Assembly (NCBI GenBank): GCA_009760855.2
Contig: WPIO01000002.1
Location: 4,182,501-4,246,500, forward strand
DNA length: 64,000 bases
DNA from: Cristatella mucedo
Lineage: Eukaryota > Bryozoa > Phylactolaemata > Cristatellidae
Direction of reading: 5' to 3'
The notes under the pieces were generated by a model, which was given only the letters and a program-made list of their open reading frames with translations, ran no database searches and had not been told where the DNA came from. Positions 12,484 through 24,174 of the stretch are shown here, piece after piece; position 1 is the first letter of the stretch, and every line of letters starts with the position of its first letter. Made by a program: the position numbers and the translations under genes.

Positions 12484-12740
12484 CTAGTGGGTCCCTGTGA
12501 TTCGTCCTTTATATGCTTATGCGTGCTGGTACTCTGCAGGCTGCCGCTAACCAAACTTGCAGGCTGACCCTGTACTTGCCATCACTAATCATGTTATTCC
12601 TGTTGTTCATTGTGCATGCTACCGCTAACCATTTGATCGTGCTTCATTTGCAGCAAATGTGAAGTGCCTAGAAATAGATTGAACTCTCTGAGGGGCTATA
12701 TCAAATACATTATTATTATTAATATTATTATTAATGCAGA
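12484..12740 (+). mobile_element. LINE A 3' UTR fragment
   Basis: Begins AGTGGGTCCCTGTGATTCGT, continues with the CTGACCCTGTAC and GCAGCAAATG blocks, and ends in a (TTA)n tail. It contains no coding region. Confidence 0.8.
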
Positions 12741-15700
12741 GACTATTTGGCTGGTCTAATACATGGAAGTATGTATTCGGCTTAACCTAACCTGAACCAC
12801 CATCCAAGGCATCTATCGCGTCAGACCATGAGGGTGGCTTCGGATCATCGTAAGAATGTAATCGGCTAATCTACAAAGATGCTCAGCTGCTGCTTGTTGT
12901 ACAGAGAGCCTCAGCCCAGCAGCTAGCTGCTATGTCGTGTAAATGCACTTGCTCTTATACACTTCCTCATTGCTACAAATCTCAATGAGATGGCAATCTG
13001 ACAAGGCTGAAGGGAGAGAATGAAACATGTCAGGAAAGCTTCCGAAGGCTTGTCTTTGAAGCTACTACGAGTTGGAGATTAAATACAGATGTAGATTTCA
13101 CCATATTAACTAGCTACACGCAGTTCATCTGGAGGCTATGCATGCCGTTTGACCACTACAGTCAATCCGTAGCAGCAGCTTACTGCTGCATGATGTTGTC
13201 TGGTTTAATACTGCTGCTACTCGACGCGGCATCGGTTGAAGTTTCGTCTGCTCGATGCTGCCTCACTCGATACTGCTGCTTCTCATTTCCACCTTGCTCC
13301 CTAGTTGTCAGCCACGAGCTCAATATCAGCTCCTGTCTGAAATTAAGGATAACAATAGAATCGTTATGCCTGCCATTCGAAAACCTCTCAATTGGCAAGC
13401 CAATATTTCAGCAAGCTATTTATAAGAAAAACTCGCTTAAAAAGTTGTTGGTTAAACTACAGTGTATAATAATAAAGACTATTTTTCTGAGGGAGCTACA
13501 CAAACGTGTTGTTTTCTATTATTAGTACAAGCTTGGCGGAACTTTCATAAAGATACATTGCAGAAATTACAATTAAGATAAGTATATTTCAACAGCATAT
13601 TTTAATTTATTCAAACTGGCCAAAGGCTGGAGCTGAGGATCGGGGCGGGGGGGGGGGCTAATTTTGGGGGACTTGCTCAATCTATTGATAAGAGGGGGCA
13701 CATGCTCTTCTAGAAGACTCCCAATCTCCATCCGAACTCTAAGAGCTTTCGAAACAGTATAAGAGTCAGAGCCCATCCTGTCTGTATTTACAGATTCTTA
13801 TGTGTCGCGTCCCGGATTCTTATCACGCTCTAATCATAATCGGATCGTCTGAAGTGCCAATGCGGCACTATCGATAGACAATTACCCTCAAAGAGGCTAT
13901 CTCTCGTCTCGTGTCTTGCATCATGCGTCCTTGCTAGTTTTTATGTTTGTGCGGGCAGTCACACAGATCAAGACGGCTCAGGCAGATGCCGTTTATTTCG
14001 GAAACGCGGAACCGGGGCGCACAGCCTGCACGGGCCTGCAAGCAACTGCTGCAAGTGGGTCCGCTGTCTCGACCGGAAGAGCTCGGTGGGTGTATAAGGC
14101 AGGCGGACCCAACATTAGTGAATGTAGCATTAAAAAATGCCTGGTTACTCATTCATTGTTGTTGATCATGTTTTAACCTATTGATGCATTTATTAAGTGG
14201 TGGTGGTTCAATTTTAATGATCTTGCGCGTCATCCATTGTTAAGTCGCTATCCATATTGAAAAATGTGTAGGACAAAATACTAAATTACAGGCGGCAAGC
14301 ATTACTAGATGTAAATAGTTCTGTGCTTACACATTTATAGTAACTCCTCAGAACAGAAATCAGCACTCTGAAGTTTGGAGAGAGAATGCATGGACGCACA
14401 TCTGTGAGGTGGAGTGAAGTAGAATCCATACAGACGTCAGCCGACTTGGCGTTGGGCGGCTAGGAGCGTCGATGCCAAGCTTTTTCGGTGGCCGCATCGT
14501 GACCCCACGATGGTCAAGGCTTTCCAAAAGTAAAGATGGTAGGAAGACTCTGTAAAACCACCATAAAGACCTATCAGAAATGCCACCATTTTGAAATATT
14601 CCATAAACTCCCAACAGAACTTATTCTACATAAAAGCGTCATTCAAAGTATTGACGCTGCCACGATACCCTCTGAGTTGCTCAGATTGAGCCAGTGAAAG
14701 ATTCTGGTACTTATTTTTATTATCGAGCAGCATGGCTTTGAGGCTCGTGATGAGCTGTCAATAAAGAAGCTCCACTCATTTTGTGGTGACATATGAAGCT
14801 ATTGCCTGTAAAGACTGGTCTAATAATGGCAGGAGCACAGCCTGTCTTGACGGGTGAAGAAGTTGGATAAAGCCTCGTGACGCTGACCTGCAACTTGCAG
14901 ACTTCCATCCGCTGAGTTCCAATCTTTCAGCCTATACGTCAAAAGCTTAGCTTTAGTGGGACCATGATCACTGTACGATTCATCGAGGTCGTTTTGGTTG
15001 GGTTAGTACGGGTTTGTCTTCTTAGCCCAGCGTCTGAAGCTGTCTGCATGATCATCAACGTTGATTTCACTCTCTGACCCACTGTTATCTCAGAAAGACG
15101 GCTGGTATCTCTTTAGAGTGTTTAGTGCGAGATGTTAAGAAAGACATGGCGTCTTGGCTATAGATAAAGAAGTTTTAGAATATACGGTAGCAGTTGCGTG
15201 CTAGCCAGTTTGACGCTCGAAAGGACACACATTGGAGAGGGAACAGCAGCGTCAGTAATGATCGAGTTACTTCCAAATTCTCGGGATAGCCAAATATTCA
15301 CTCAGTGACAGCATACAAATAACAAGGAACAATGTAATAATGAATCTCTACAACTTCTTTCTCAGTGAATAATTTATTTTAATAATGACTGACGATATTA
15401 CACGGCACAAATCATAGCAGGTACTTCAGCAGAGTGCTTTTTGGATTTCTCTTGACTGATTATTCTAATCAGCTTGATAATTTGGCTGAAGGCATAGCAA
15501 ATTGAGTCTGTCGAATATTTGCAGCCACTTAACACCATCTCAAGAACATGTAGATTTGTACCCAATTTGGCTGCTGGAACTCAACCAAACTTGTTTTCCT
15601 AAAGCTTCAATAATTATGTTACCTCTACTGATTAAAGTGAGGAAGTCCGTCACTTGGCAAAATGGTGCACTTGCGTCACGTCGCAAGATGGCGCACTTGT

Positions 15701-16570
15701 GTCAAGCAGCAAGAAGTCATTGATTTGTCTTCAGTGACGGAACTACTAGGACTCAACAAAGCGAGTCCACAGGCAATGAGTTGTTCCTTTACTATATTAC
15801 TTGAAAGTGTTAATAAGGAAGGTAATAATAATTTCGATGCATCTGTTGTTCGGTTCACGCACGCAGAGAGCCAGCCGATGACCGACATCAACAGTTTATT
15901 ACACGACATGCGGAGCAGAGGGATGTAGGGCTCCTTTCGCATCCTTCTCCCACTCGACTCTTTTCTCCTCTACCACGGCTGTGCACTAGCCGACCCCGAT
16001 GATTCATCCAAGGTGGACCACAGTTGTGCATCTGCCGACCTTGATGGTGAATCCACCATCTGTTCACCAGTGGGTTACCAGCCTGTGTCCACGCCACATC
16101 ACAGGCGGACCACAGCTGTGCAGCGGCCCCTCTCGATGATGCTCCCAACAGCTGTTCACCAACGGTCTAGCACAGGAGCAGTACCGGCCTGCCTAAAATC
16201 AAACTACAGTATCTATCTATATAAAGCAGATCGCTACTATGACCCAACCTCATCTAGTGACTAACAATAAAGAAGTATTGTAGAGAGAATTATTAAAGGT
16301 CTGGTATGCCGATTCGATTGAGTTTGAATAAATTATTATTAAGTGGTACTATTATGTTGGATTCATTTTGCGAAAAATATATGCTTTCATACTTAGCAGC
16401 ACAGTTGGGTAATTGCTGTATCCGCAATATTTAAGAAAATAAGCAGATATCAAAATCTCGCTTCCCTACACGCAAAAGCAAAGTTTATAGAAGTAATTGT
16501 CATTTGCATTACTAGCGAGGCATTTGAAACACGTATAAAACTAATAAATCAAGATAATCTTAAATTATGC
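12741..16570. other. intergenic DNA, nothing firmly recognised
   Basis: Several open frames of 60-127 codons occur (for example 13142-13525 plus and 15662-15928 plus), but none has a domain together with good splice sites. A run of nine Gs at about 13650 is notable. Confidence 0.3.
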
Positions 16571-16680
16571 TGCATTGTCATGTGCACGCTAGCACTAGTC
16601 AATTCACGCTCGTCCTTTCCAGCATATGTAAAGGGCGTAGAAAAAGATTGTTTTCTCTGGACAGTAAAGCAAATGCTCTA
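16571..16680 (+). mobile_element. decayed LINE A 3' end
   Basis: GTGCACGCTAGCACTAG, CGTCCTTTCCAGCATATGTA and AAAGGGCGTAGAAAAAGAT follow the LINE A terminal pattern with many changes. The stem's second half is degraded. Confidence 0.5.
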
Positions 16681-17449
16681 CTACTAAGCTAATGTGGAGT
16701 TTTCGGTAACAATGACACCTAAGTAGTTTTTGAGCAAGAAAATTGCGTACATAAAAGACTGTATTCCATGAACCAAAATCTGTGTGCTGACTGCATAACA
16801 TAATTAGTAATTAAGGCTACATTAACCACCGTAACCATGAAAATAGCTGCAAGGTAGCAGTAGCACAAAGTGGCAGAATCAGATAAACAGTCAAAGAGCT
16901 TTACCTTTTTTGTATATTATTTCTGCAAGTCTAAATGATTTAGAGCAACAGTACCTTACGCTAATATTAGTGAAATATCAAAAACCTCTACTTGTGTAAA
17001 AAGGACAGCAAATCTACAGGCTAGACAGGGCCTTTTCGCTCAAGATTGTTTTCGTCGCTGTATCAGCAATTATAGTAGAAATGAAGGAGCCAATCTGTGG
17101 CAGGCGCCGAGGGTCCAAGTGAAAACTGTGGCCACAGTCCAACCACAAGACACTGCAGCAAGGGTTAGAGCGACAGAACTCACTGGATTAGGAGACCAAT
17201 CTAGAGGCTATTTTAGGACTAAAGATAGAGGCTTGGTGGAATTTTTAATCGGCTATTCTAGAACATTGGATTTTTTCGTACCGCTTCACGATGCTATATA
17301 TTTAGTCATAGCAAATAGGTCATCATCCATCAAGCATCTATTTGAGTGAATGCCGTGTACACACACCCAACGATTAGTAATAGCCGTGTACGCGCCTATT
17401 TACGTAACTTAATATATAATTTTCTATTAGCAGTTGAATTCATTATAGC
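16681..17449. other. intergenic DNA
   Basis: No gene or repeat is recognised. Confidence 0.3.
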
Positions 17450-17690
17450 TTCAAAAGCCCAGCAAGGACCACTGCTCATCGGCCCAGCCATTAGTAGTTT
17501 CCAGCAATGCATTCAACACTGATCTATATGATTTATCATCAGGCAGTCGATTCGTTCTCGCATTCAGAATAGGCTGTAAATATTCACCGGGCAGTAACAG
17601 TGTCTCGATCTTGCACAGAAATGCATATTTATGGGTGGACTTAGCTGTGGAGGTGATGTGCTCATTTAGTGACAAGTCATCGTGGAAACG
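17450..17690 (-). mobile_element. decayed LINE RT fragment
   Basis: The reverse strand reads LSLNEHITSTAKSTHKYAF, similar in pattern to LSLDDHISSTVKSAYFQL of LINE A. No tail is visible. Confidence 0.45.
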
Positions 17691-18179
17691 GGAACGCTGA
17701 TATTGAGCAGGGCTGCTGGATATATGCTGGTGGAGCCGATTTGGAGAGTTAGGCTTTTTCAGATCGTGAGTAACACTATTTTTCCATAATTCGGATGTCG
17801 GTTGTCCTCATAGAGTTTAAAAACGTTAGCTGTAATTCAAGTGCAAATGTCAGCTATGCATGTTAGTAGAGAGTAGAGAGAGTTTGACATGCGAAGCAGC
17901 GAAGGATCAGCAAACACAAGTAAAGCTGCTTGTTAGCAGCATAAAAATGAAAGCCAAGCTTGTGCTTGGCAAATGCGTTGGCAAGAGGGAGTTTATACAC
18001 CTGCTAAAGCTGCGCACCTGAAACGGATCCCTGGGGCGCCCTAAACGTCCAATGCTCGCTGGATGACCGGTTTCAGCTGACATCGCCTCTCTTCACTCTC
18101 CTACTGAGATAAGACCTACAGTATTTCACCTTGATTTGCCTATACTGTTTGACAGCTAGTGATTGAGAAGGCTTTGGTG

Positions 18180-19420
18180 ATCAATGCTATGAAAAGCTGT
18201 TGAGAGATCTAGCAGAACTAGCTCACGGGTTCTACCTTAGTCAGTTTACCTCGTGGATCCGTGCTTGGTCACATTCTTTTCACGATGTTTACTCTTCCTC
18301 TTGCCGATGTGATTGCCAAGCACAATTTAGGTTTCCACTTCTTTGCAGATGACACTTATTTGTACCATTGCTTTGATCCTTCTCAGTCCTCCAGTATCTC
18401 GTAAGTCTTTCAACTCCCTTGCTGCACGTATTGATTAAATCTGCACGTGGATGGCAGCAAATTTTCTTAAATTCAGTGATGATAAAACCAGCTTACGTGA
18501 TAGACAAACCAAATGTAATTCAGAAATTGGAGAGGCTAGCGCTCAGAATCTGCTCTATCAGCATATCTCCTGTAGAATCTGCATGAAATCTAGGTGTTCT
18601 GTTTCAAAGTGACCTTATATTAGACGACCACTTCAGCTCCACAGTGAAGTCTGCCTACTTTTAGCTACATAACATTGCTAAAATTCGGCTTGTTTAGACA
18701 GGGATACCACATTTAAATTGGTTCATGCATTCGTGACATTCCGTCTTGACTGCTATGGTTAAATGCTTGCTGGTCAACCAGCCTGTGCACTCAAGGCTCT
18801 TACAGCTGGTGCAAAACTCTGCAGCAATGCGTGTCTGTCGTGAGCGTCGCAGTTGCTACATTTCATTACTTCTCTCCGACCTGCACTGGCTCCCAGTCAA
18901 GCAACGGATCGACTTCAAGGTTTTGTCACTCACTTTTTGGTCTCTACATTTTTTGGCTCCAGCCTACCTATTAGATCTACTCCCCCACCAGGCTAAGAAT
19001 CGTACCGCCCGCTTTTTGGAATCTGACTGTTTACTCACACCTCGTAAAAATCTCAAATCCTTTGATGACCGTGTCTTTAGTTCGTATGATCCCAAAGCCT
19101 GGAACTCATTCCCGAATTGTGTCACATCTCCTGACTTGTCCACATTAAAATAGAAACTAAAAACGCTTCTATTCCTCACAGCAGTTAACGGGTCCCTGCG
19201 ATTCGTCCTTCGTGTGCTTACGTGTGCTGACACTGTGCATGCTGCCACTAACCATACTTGCATGCTGACCCTGTGCATGTAACCCCTAACCATGGTATTC
19301 TTATTTATTGAGCATGCTACAATTAACCATTCGATCGTGCTTCCTTAGCAGCGAATGTAAAGCACCTAAAAGTGATTGAGTTATCTGAGGGTGCTATATC
19401 AAACGTATTATTATTTTTTC
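18180..19420 (+). mobile_element. LINE A, RT C-terminal half and 3' end
   Basis: Carries the polymerase motif as FFADDTYLY (18330-18365 region), then C-terminal coding with HWLPVKQRIDFKVLSLTF and NRTARFLESDC, the 3' UTR and a terminal stem ending TTATTATT. Several frameshifts and stops show it is inactive. Confidence 0.85.
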
Positions 19421-21373
19421 CTGAGGTCATTAACCACTCCCAGATATACCGACTCTCTGGGGTTATTTGTTCTACAAGTTGACTGGTATCTAGAAAGCAG
19501 TTTTTTAGTTTATATATAAGAGTTAACTGGTCGATCACTACTCGTCCCAGTTTACCTAGGTGGAACGACGGTAGGAAGACGCGAGGGAAGCTAATTAAAC
19601 TTTCCTCGTCTAGTTTTGACTTCTTAATACGTGGCCTAACACTATCCTCGTTGACAGATGCTGGCTGGCAGGAGATATTTGCCCCCCTCTACGTAGAGGC
19701 AGGGGTGCCCCCTTATTACTATCTCCTGCGATCATAGCCAACGAAGTAATTGGGTTTTATGTTCAACTTTATAAGCATTCACCGAGTAGTCGTCGAAAAA
19801 ACATTGGTTTTAAGCTAAACATTTTTATTAACTGCGGGTCTGGGCCCTGCATACTTCAAAATCTTGAGAGTCTTGCCCCGTGCCTACAATTTTGCTGGTC
19901 TAGACACCCAAAAGATGAAAATTCTGGCTCAGCTACGTTCGTATGGTGCTTACCTGGGTGTGGTTCAGGAGAAGCAGCCTATCATTTTTCTGCAAAACGA
20001 TGTGCACTAGGTACCAAACATCTTAGTCGAGAGTATTAGGGCATGCTGCACTTAGAATAACATAGTGAGCAGGCATAACGTCTTCTCAAGTATAAACCTA
20101 CCAGCGATATCTCGCGCCCTTCTATACTCAGATCTTCGTTGGAACGAGCATAGCATATCGAACTGGGTAGACCTCTGGCTGCAAGCCACCAGCATCTTTC
20201 TTCACCTCAAGGAGACTGAATCGTTTCGCCTTGGCAAAGCATGAGCTTACTTTACAAGAAGAGGTTCGCGCGATGAGGCTTTCGTGCTGAACCATGCAGG
20301 GCTGGGCTTCTAAATCGCAATACATGCTCTATTGAACAACTCGAGAGCGACGCCTTAGAAAGCTTACCATTTCACATTCTCAAATTCCCCTAAGACAACG
20401 GAACAAGTACACTATCCCCTGATCATGGAGTAGCAGCAAGCAGTTTGCAGCTACGGTATATATCATAAACTAGGTCCTCGGCTACTGACCTGCTTACATG
20501 ACGATCTAATAATTCATTAGGCTTATCGTGTTGCAGAGACAACGGGCAAGTAGGGCTCGGGTACCGCAGCAGACTGCCAGTGCAGTCAAATTTCAACCTC
20601 TAGTCTAGTCTAGCAACGGCAATACAAAAATCTTCTCTAGCCAGCATTCGTGAGTAAGCAGCTTTTAAACGATTTTTAGGGATGACCGTAGAGATGCCAC
20701 GTCAGCATAGCAAAGCAGGAAATCACGTCGTCGCCACTAGCCAGTTCAGTCTATAGCATGATAGTCTGAGCCGACCCCTGATTACCAAATGGCAAGCCCT
20801 CACGACAGAGAGCCACCCCAACGCGACCACAGCACAAACACAGAGAAAGGCTGCAGTGAGCACACACGCAGCTGGGGCAGCAAGACGTCGAAGAACAGCT
20901 TGCCCAGACCGAGAGAATCGGAGCCGAACCGGCAGGTCATCACACGTCAGGCTATATACTGCTGCAGGGCGAAGAAAGCCTGCAGTCCAGCATGCAGCAC
21001 CGGCAGCTTGCAGGACCGTGCTTGACTTGAAATGCATGGCGAATAAAGGGAGCACGGTTTGAGAGCTGCCGAGTGGCACATACTAGCTAGGTAGACAACA
21101 GACCTGGCACTTCTAGAGAGTCGCACATGCACATGAACGCTCGAGGCCGCCTCGTCAACCGCTACGCAAGAGGCTTGATTGCAGAAGCCGGAAGCTGCTG
21201 CTGCTTCGGTAAATAAGCAGCCAGAGCATGGGAAGCCTTTATCGTCAAGAGCGGCCGTCAGTGGCTGTGGTCATCCGTGCATGCATTCGTGCCTGCATGT
21301 GTGCACGCACGCACTATCTTCGAGTGCATGTGGCAAGTGCCCCAAGCTGTGGCCCACTAGGAACGGCCAAGTC
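19421..21373. other. intergenic DNA
   Basis: No gene is assigned. A 14-bp palindrome CCTCTACGTAGAGG lies near 19690. GC content rises towards the unidentified gene. Confidence 0.3.
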
Positions 21374-21610
21374 TCAGTCGGCATACACCAGCTTTCGGGA
21401 ACGGCCGTGCACCACAGGGCACGGCTCCGGAGGTGTCTCGATGGCAAAAGGGCTGTAGAGCTTCGTGCTGCTCGTCGGTGAGTCGTGGAATGCACTGTAG
21501 GCACTCGATGAAGGTGGCGGGGGCGTCCTTTGACCTTCAGCACTGGCTGCACGAGTGCCATCTTTCACAGCAGTGGCAGAGGCTTCACTAGCACGAGCGT
21601 GGACGATCCG
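21374..21610 (-). CDS. second (terminal) coding exon of the unidentified gene
   Basis: The exon begins after a strong acceptor, a pyrimidine run ending TTTTGCAG, in phase 0, matching the donor at 23477. It encodes RIVHARASEASATAV, then a Pro/Ser-rich linker, KLYSPFAIETPPEPCPVV and RSRKLVYAD before the stop. The 1866-bp intron contains a long (GA)n tract and a CAG/CTG-rich stretch. No AATAAA was found close downstream on the minus strand, so a further exon or an unusual 3' end remains possible. The mixture of a low-complexity linker and short conserved-looking motifs suggests a regulatory or scaffold protein; no homologue is recognised. Confidence 0.45.
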   Translation of the reverse strand, partial: RIVHARASEASATAVKDGTRAASAEGQRTPPPPSSSAYSAFHDSPTSSTKLYSPFAIETPPEPCPVVHGRSRKLVYAD

Positions 21611-21839
21611 CTGCAAAAGGGAAAGTGCCGAGTCAAGCTTTCTGCAGTGGTGGTGCACGTAGCAACTTTGGTTTTCGGAAGAGAACTCTGCGGTGGCGCT
21701 GCTTGCCACCGTGGTTTTTCACTGGAGCTGAGTTTCTTGCACTGGATAGAGACAGACAGCCAGGCAGATAGTGGCACACAGACAGTAAGAGTGACGGACA
21801 GAGAGAAACACAGAGACAGATAGTGACATATAAATAGAC

Positions 21840-21876
21840 AGTCAGAGAGAGACTGTTAGGAAGAGAGAGAGGGAGG

Positions 21877-21960
<84 letters not shown>

Positions 21961-22050
21961 GGAAGAGAGACATCGAGACGACAGAGAAAGAGAGAGAGAG
22001 AGACAGAGAGAGAGAGAGAAAGACAGAGAGAAAAACGAGAGAGACTGGGG
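21840..22050. repeat. (GA)n microsatellite
   Basis: Pure GA covers about 21881-21957 within a wider purine-rich tract. It lies in the proposed intron of the unidentified gene. Confidence 0.95.
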
Positions 22051-22794
22051 GCTAGACTGACAGAGGAAGTAAAGCATACACATAGACACACGTTGTATTA
22101 TCGTCATACACAGCTATATCCGTATGCATACAGGCTGTTACAAAGATAAACAATGCGATGCAAGCTCAAAATCGAAGGGGTGACCGTTGAAAGCCAGTGT
22201 GCTGGCAACTAAGGCATCCCGGTGGATAACGGGCATGACATGCGAATGTCGCAGCTTGCCTTGTTCTGCAAGCAAGTAGGCAACTTAAGCACACCTTGCA
22301 CAGCAGTTACTTAAGTGCTCTGAGCAGACTTGCTTCACCTTCAGCCTTACTGCCATGCTCTGCCATATAGCTGTCAGCCTGCAGACATTTTCTCCTTAAG
22401 CAGGAGAGAGCACTCGCATGCAACCTTGGACGATGCACGGGAAACCTGAGTAGCAGGTGCTGTGGTTGGTTTTAGGTGACAGGAGTAATTTCGGTCGGTG
22501 GTTCGGCAGAAGGTAGCTTCAGGCATATTGCCATGTTAATGCTTACATAGACCTTATATTTAATCAATTTATGCCACCAATTTGGTTAGTGTCACTAATT
22601 GAATTGAGCACTGCAAATATTCTGAGCTGCCTGTTCCTCCATTCAGTGACACTCCTACACAACCCATCTGTGGATAAGGCTCCTCTCACAAGCAGAGTCA
22701 CCGAGCTGATTTAACAGCCTCATTTATATAGCAGCAGACGAGTCTTCCCAGCTATACCGACTGCTTGGCTTGCATTAGTCAATAAAGAATCGAC

Positions 22795-22865
22795 CACTGC
22801 AAGCGAATGGCCTGAACCCACAACCCGGGTCGTGAAGAGTGAGCATGATGGGCAAAGTGCTGCTG
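22795..22865 (-). mobile_element. SINE head fragment
   Basis: The minus strand reads CTCACTCTTCACGACCCGGG then TTGTGGGTTC and GCTTGCAGTGG, resembling the tRNA-like head and start of body of type 1 SINEs. Confidence 0.4.
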
Positions 22866-22914
22866 CAAACCTGAGCCCCAAACAACCGGATGCACAGGGA
22901 TCAACGTCCAAAGC

Positions 22915-22970
22915 TGCAGCAGCAGCAGCAGCAGAAGCAATAGCAGCAGCAGCAGCAGCATTAGCAAGAC
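22915..22970. repeat. (CAG)n-type trinucleotide repeat
   Basis: Interrupted GCA/CAG repeat. It gives poly-Ala or poly-Leu frames on the minus strand that are unlikely to be coding. Confidence 0.85.
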
Positions 22971-23476
22971 GTTGAAAGGCGAGCAATCAAAGGTGGGAGA
23001 GATCAGGGGGGAGCCAGCTATCGTCTGCCCTAGCTGCTGTGACTTGGCCAATGGCGAACGACATGCAGGCCGGAGTGTGGCAGAAGCACACCAGCTGGCT
23101 TCTATTCGGCTTGGCAGGGCTCCTCGTGGCCCGTGGCAGGGTCGCCCTACTTCTTAGCCCAGAGCCTTTTTTCCCGGGCGTACAGGTGACGTTCAGAAGC
23201 CGGGACTCTCTCCTCGCGGCAATCTAGCCAGCAAACCACAGCTAGAGTGTTCTGTAGGCGCCAGATTGTGCCGAACGTCTTCTTGTGCAGATGCACAGGA
23301 AGTGATAACACCAAACGCCTTCCTATGCAGAGGGGCCGAGCCGCTCTGTAGCTAGGGCTCGCCCAACGGAAACAATGGTCTCGATGTTTAGCAAGAACCG
23401 CGCCCTACGGTGTGTGCTCGGACGATCGACGCGCCGTTGGGCGGACGCGACGCGCCAGCGGCGGCGAGCGGCTCAC

Positions 23477-23719
23477 CTGCCACAGGTTGGATAGCGAGCT
23501 CTTCACCCGGGCCAAAGCGGGCACTGCTGCAGTCCTCCGGCGCTCCTCCGGAGAGGCAGCCGCCGCGGCCGCCACCAGCGGCGAATAGCGCCGCCGGGCC
23601 GGCGGCCGCTGCGGCTTCATTGGCGTTCTGAAAAACTGCCCATCCCACTCGGGAGACGAGCTCTTCTTGCTCCTGCCGCCGCGCCTGCTGAAGCTGGCCT
23701 TGCTCGTTCGCGTGCTCAT
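23477..23719 (-). CDS. first coding exon of an unidentified two-exon gene
   Basis: This 81-codon exon starts at ATG 23719 (MSTRTSKASFSRRGGRSKK) and ends ...KSSLSNLWQ at a perfect CAG|GTGAGC donor, phase 0. It is rich in Arg, Ser, Pro and Ala, with an EWDGQFFRTPMKPQRPP segment and an Ala run. A TATA-like TATATTA lies about 66 bp upstream, next to a CACGTG E-box, in GC-rich DNA. The exon joins in frame to a well-formed acceptor at 21610, giving a predicted 159-residue protein. I do not recognise the family. The composition suggests a disordered, basic, perhaps nuclear protein, which is inference only. A chance open frame in GC-rich DNA is the main alternative. Confidence 0.5.
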
Positions 23720-24035
23720 CGACGAGGGGTCCCAACAGCGGCTCAAATCGAAAAGCGCCGCCGCGGCCTGGAGTGTCACGTGACTAATATAGGTCGAGGG
23801 TGAGACTGTTGTGCGCCCACCCAGCCACCGTCAACACACGGTTTGGTCACCTCATTATGGACTCGGGCGCGAATCGATGACTCGCGGACGAACTTCGAAA
23901 CCGCTCTTTCGACCGGCTAAGCGTCGAGCGGCGCTGCAGTAGCTATATTCTGATTCCGGTTAGCTCGCCCCAGCACACGCTGAGCGGACGCGGCCACCGA
24001 CGACTAGCTCAGCTTCTACCGCCGCCGCCGACAGC
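23720..24035 (-). promoter_or_regulatory. GC-rich promoter-like region of the unidentified gene
   Basis: This CpG-rich segment lies directly upstream of ATG 23719. It has a TATATTA box at 23785-23791 and a CACGTG E-box at 23777-23782, both in positions compatible with a start site near 23760. The assignment rests on composition and motif spacing only. Confidence 0.35.
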
Positions 24036-24039
24036 GGTG

Positions 24040-24174
24040 GCGCACTAGGTGTGGCGGTTGCTCTTCACGATCTCGGTCCGAGGTTGTCAGTTCGAATCCT
24101 GCGGTGGGTTATTCCATATTACCACTGCAAGCGGCGGTGATAGCCTTCAAGAATCTTCTATCGCCCTGCAAAAA
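24040..24174 (+). mobile_element. tRNA-derived SINE (type 1), left part, split by LTR
   Basis: A head with box B GTTGTCAGTTCGAATCC is followed by body CACTGCAAGCGGCGGTGATA and ATCTTCTATCGCCCTGCAAAAA. The element resumes at 25508 after the LTR insertion. Confidence 0.7.

Noticed and set aside
15662-15928. Plus-strand frame with natural composition
   Set aside because: The acceptor-like CAAGCAG lacks a pyrimidine tract and there is no partner exon; retained only as unassigned DNA.
22720-23051. Poly-Ala/poly-Leu proteins on the minus strand
   Set aside because: They come from the interrupted CAG repeat inside the proposed intron.
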